DNA of 7,782 nt. Origin: an uncultured Prosthecobacter sp. Lineage in GTDB: Bacteria; Verrucomicrobiota; Verrucomicrobiia; Verrucomicrobiales; Verrucomicrobiaceae. The stretch lies in the NCBI GenBank assembly GCA_947523045.1, contig CANNUR010000135.1:1-7782 (forward strand), in the 5' to 3' direction. Shown in pieces: positions 6,357 to 7,782 of the stretch. Each line of letters starts with the position of its first letter. Positions within the stretch are counted from its first letter, which is position 1. The position numbers were made by a program, and so were the translations under genes. The notes beneath the pieces were generated by a model. That model did no database searches. It saw only the letters and a list, made by a program, of their open reading frames with translations, and had not been told where the DNA came from.

Positions 6357-6848
6357 ATGCCCCGCATTCTCGGCATCGACCACGGCACCGTGCGCATCGG
6401 TCTGGCGCTCAGCGACGAGTTGGAACTCGTCGCCAGCCCGCTGCGCACCCTCGATGCGCGCGCCGCGCCGGAGCGCGAGATCGCCCGCATCGTCCGCGAC
6501 AAGCGCATCGCCCGCATCGTCGTCGGCATGCCCTACCTGCTCGGCGGCGGCCGCGGCGAGGCGGCGGAACGCGTGGAAAAATTCGCCGAAACCCTCGGCC
6601 GCGAACTGCAGCACGAGATCCCGATCGAGTTCGTCGACGAACGCCTGTCCTCGGTCGAGGCCGAGGCCTCGCTGTCGCGCTCGGGCATCACCGACAAGAA
6701 GCGCCGCGACGAGGTGGTCGACCAGCTTGCCGCCACCGTCATCCTGCAGGATTACCTGAACTCGCGGCGCGGCCCGGAGAGTTTTCTCCTGCCCGAAGTC
6801 GCCGATGAACCTGAATGGCTCCATGAGGGAAGACGGCATCGAAAGTAG
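6357..6848 (+). CDS. ruvX: RuvX/YqgF family pre-16S rRNA nuclease (putative Holliday junction resolvase)
   Basis: A cytosolic RNase H-fold nuclease. In E. coli, YqgF matures the 5' end of 16S rRNA; the older resolvase label comes from its fold. From ATG 6357 the product has 163 residues. The acidic sites seen in the family are present: Asp8 in LGIDHG, Asp94-Glu95 in VDERLSS and Asp122 in VVDQLAATVILQDYL. VVGMP (55-59) is also typical, but the loop after it reads YLLGGGRGE rather than the common DG-type sequence. The C-terminal tail after QDYL (about 29 residues) makes it longer than E. coli YqgF (138 residues). An upstream ATG at 6348 would add MAA; 6357 is preferred because it places the beta strand PRILGID directly at the N-terminus and fits the promoter spacing. 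The last 44 bases overlap truA. Confidence 0.93.
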   Translation: MPRILGIDHGTVRIGLALSDELELVASPLRTLDARAAPEREIARIVRDKRIARIVVGMPYLLGGGRGEAAERVEKFAETLGRELQHEIPIEFVDERLSSVEAEASLSRSGITDKKRRDEVVDQLAATVILQDYLNSRRGPESFLLPEVADEPEWLHEGRRHRK

Positions 6849-7668
6849 CCTCGGCCTGCACCCGCCGGCGCCCGCCGGGCGCAAGCGCCTGCGCCTGACC
6901 GTGGCCTACTGCGGCACCGGCTGGCGCGGCTGGCAGAGCCTGGTCGGCGGCGGCACCATTCAGGACGAGCTGACCGCCGCGGTGCTCAAGGCGACCCGCC
7001 TGCAGACCGTCGTGCACGGCTCCGGTCGCACCGATGCCGGCGTGCATGCGCTTGCCCAAACGGCCCACCTGGATGTGCCCGAGGACCTGCGCATGAGCCA
7101 TGCCGCCTGGTGCAAGGCACTCAACGCCTGCCTGCCAGCAACGATCCGCGTCACCCGCGTCGAGGACGCCGCGCCCGACTTCCACGCCCGCTTTGATGCC
7201 TGCGGCAAAACCTACCGCTACCGGCTCTGGCGCCCCGAAATGCTCGACCCCTTCGAGTCGGACCGCGCCTGGCATGTCTACGGCCCGCTCGACCTCGCCG
7301 CCATGCGCCGCTGCGCGGCCCGCCTGGTCGGCACCCACAACTTCGTCCGCCTCTCAGCCAACCGCGGCGACATGTGGGAGACCGAACGCCGCAAGCAGCC
7401 GGACAAGACCACGCGCACGCTCGCGCGGGCCGATCTCACGGAGAAGGGCGACCTCGTCGAGCTGGAGTTCGAGGGCGACGGCTTCCTCTACCGCATGGTC
7501 CGGCTCATCGTCGGCAGCCTGGTGCAGGTCGGTCGCGGGCGCGCCAGCGAGGCCTGGTTTGCCGACCTGCTCGCCACCCACGAGGGCCTGCAGAGCAACC
7601 AGATGGCGCCGGCCTGCGGGTTGTACCTGGTGAACGTGCGGTATCCAGAGCCGCCCACCGGCGACTGA
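6805..7668 (+). CDS. truA: tRNA pseudouridine(38-40) synthase TruA
   Basis: It isomerises uridines 38-40 in the tRNA anticodon arm to pseudouridine. The 287-residue protein has the catalytic motif GSGRTDAGVHA (72-82) with Asp77 as the nucleophile, the N-terminal strand RLRLTVAYCGTGWRGWQ (28-44), CGKTYRYRLW in the central region, LVGTHNFVRLS, and FEGDGFLYRMVRLIVGSLVQVGRG in two parts near the C-terminus. About 27 residues precede the conserved core, more than in E. coli TruA. The start is either ATG 6805 or ATG 6823 (residue 7); neither has a Shine-Dalgarno sequence. Both lie inside ruvX, so translation is probably coupled to ruvX. Coupling is inferred from the overlap. Confidence 0.95.
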   Translation: MNLNGSMREDGIESSLGLHPPAPAGRKRLRLTVAYCGTGWRGWQSLVGGGTIQDELTAAVLKATRLQTVVHGSGRTDAGVHALAQTAHLDVPEDLRMSHAAWCKALNACLPATIRVTRVEDAAPDFHARFDACGKTYRYRLWRPEMLDPFESDRAWHVYGPLDLAAMRRCAARLVGTHNFVRLSANRGDMWETERRKQPDKTTRTLARADLTEKGDLVELEFEGDGFLYRMVRLIVGSLVQVGRGRASEAWFADLLATHEGLQSNQMAPACGLYLVNVRYPEPPTGD

Positions 7669-7706
7669 CGGCCTGCGGGAGAGGGCACTTGCCGGCATTT
7701 CCCCTC

Positions 7707-7735
7707 TTGCCATTCCCCGCCCGGCTCCCTAGGCT
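7707..7735 (+). promoter_or_regulatory. Predicted promoter of the gene starting at 7745
   Basis: TTGCCA (7707-7712, five of six -35 matches) and TAGGCT (7730-7735, three of six -10 matches) are exactly 17 bases apart. The -10 hexamer ends nine bases before ATG 7745. The stretch 7669-7706 after truA contains a 7-bp hairpin with a 16-base loop (7679-7708) but no T run, and nothing else recognisable. Confidence 0.42.
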
Positions 7736-7744
7736 CGGCGGCCA

Positions 7745-7782
7745 ATGAACGAAAAACCTTCCTCCGTGGACTGGGCCGCCCT
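7745..7782 (+). CDS. Start of an unidentified gene, cut by the window end
   Basis: Twelve codons are visible (MNEKPSSVDWAA) before the window stops, too few to assign a family. An in-frame TAG at 7730-7732 rules out an upstream extension, so ATG 7745 would be the true start. Support comes from the promoter-like element before it and the downstream open frame. No Shine-Dalgarno sequence is present. Confidence 0.55.
   Translation, partial: MNEKPSSVDWAA

Noticed and set aside
2896..7697. TGCCGGCA palindrome at 2896-2903, 5463-5470 and 7690-7697 as a shared regulatory site
   Set aside because: One copy lies inside the manC coding region, and GCCGGC-type palindromes are expected by chance in DNA this GC-rich.
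7679..7708. Terminator after truA
   Set aside because: There is a 7-bp stem, but with a 16-base loop, a G-U pair at its base and no T run, and it runs into the predicted next promoter.

Overview
This is about 7.8 kb of GC-rich bacterial chromosome (roughly two thirds G+C by eye), densely coded and mostly on the + strand. The first gene encodes a large, probably exported protein built from an Ig-like domain, a putative-Ig (He_PIG) domain, NHL repeats and repeated beta-rich modules. With the manC-ruvX-truA order and the scarcity of Shine-Dalgarno sequences, this suggests a member of Verrucomicrobiota, most likely the Opitutales. That placement is inferred from gene content and style; no marker gene was compared.

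Layout. Bases 1-2762 hold the 3' part of the Ig/He_PIG/NHL protein gene, which begins before the window. A strong intrinsic terminator (2779-2817) follows it. ssb (2903-3445) comes next, then a dctA-type C4-dicarboxylate transporter gene (3472-4812) with no obvious terminator between them. A small membrane protein gene of unknown function (4826-5146) lies on the - strand. It converges with dctA and diverges from manC (5227-6309), the mannose-1-phosphate guanylyltransferase gene. The 80-base gap between the last two carries two possible back-to-back promoters and a 33-base inverted repeat. ruvX/yqgF (6357-6848) and truA (6805-7668) follow and overlap by 44 bases. A further gene starts at 7745 and runs off the window.

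How the genes relate. ssb (DNA maintenance), dctA (organic acid uptake), manC (GDP-mannose for surface polysaccharides), ruvX (pre-16S rRNA processing) and truA (tRNA pseudouridylation) are housekeeping or central genes with no single shared pathway. Only ruvX and truA look translationally linked. Several genes have a promoter-like element (TTGNNN, 16-18 bases, then a -10-like hexamer) ending 6-9 bases before the ATG, with no Shine-Dalgarno sequence. This suggests leaderless or near-leaderless transcripts.

I found no mobile element, CRISPR array, tRNA, rRNA or defence-like cassette. No complete undescribed system is evident. The less ordinary items are the architecture of the large NHL protein, the small - strand membrane protein with its divergent control region, and the apparent leaderless start pattern.
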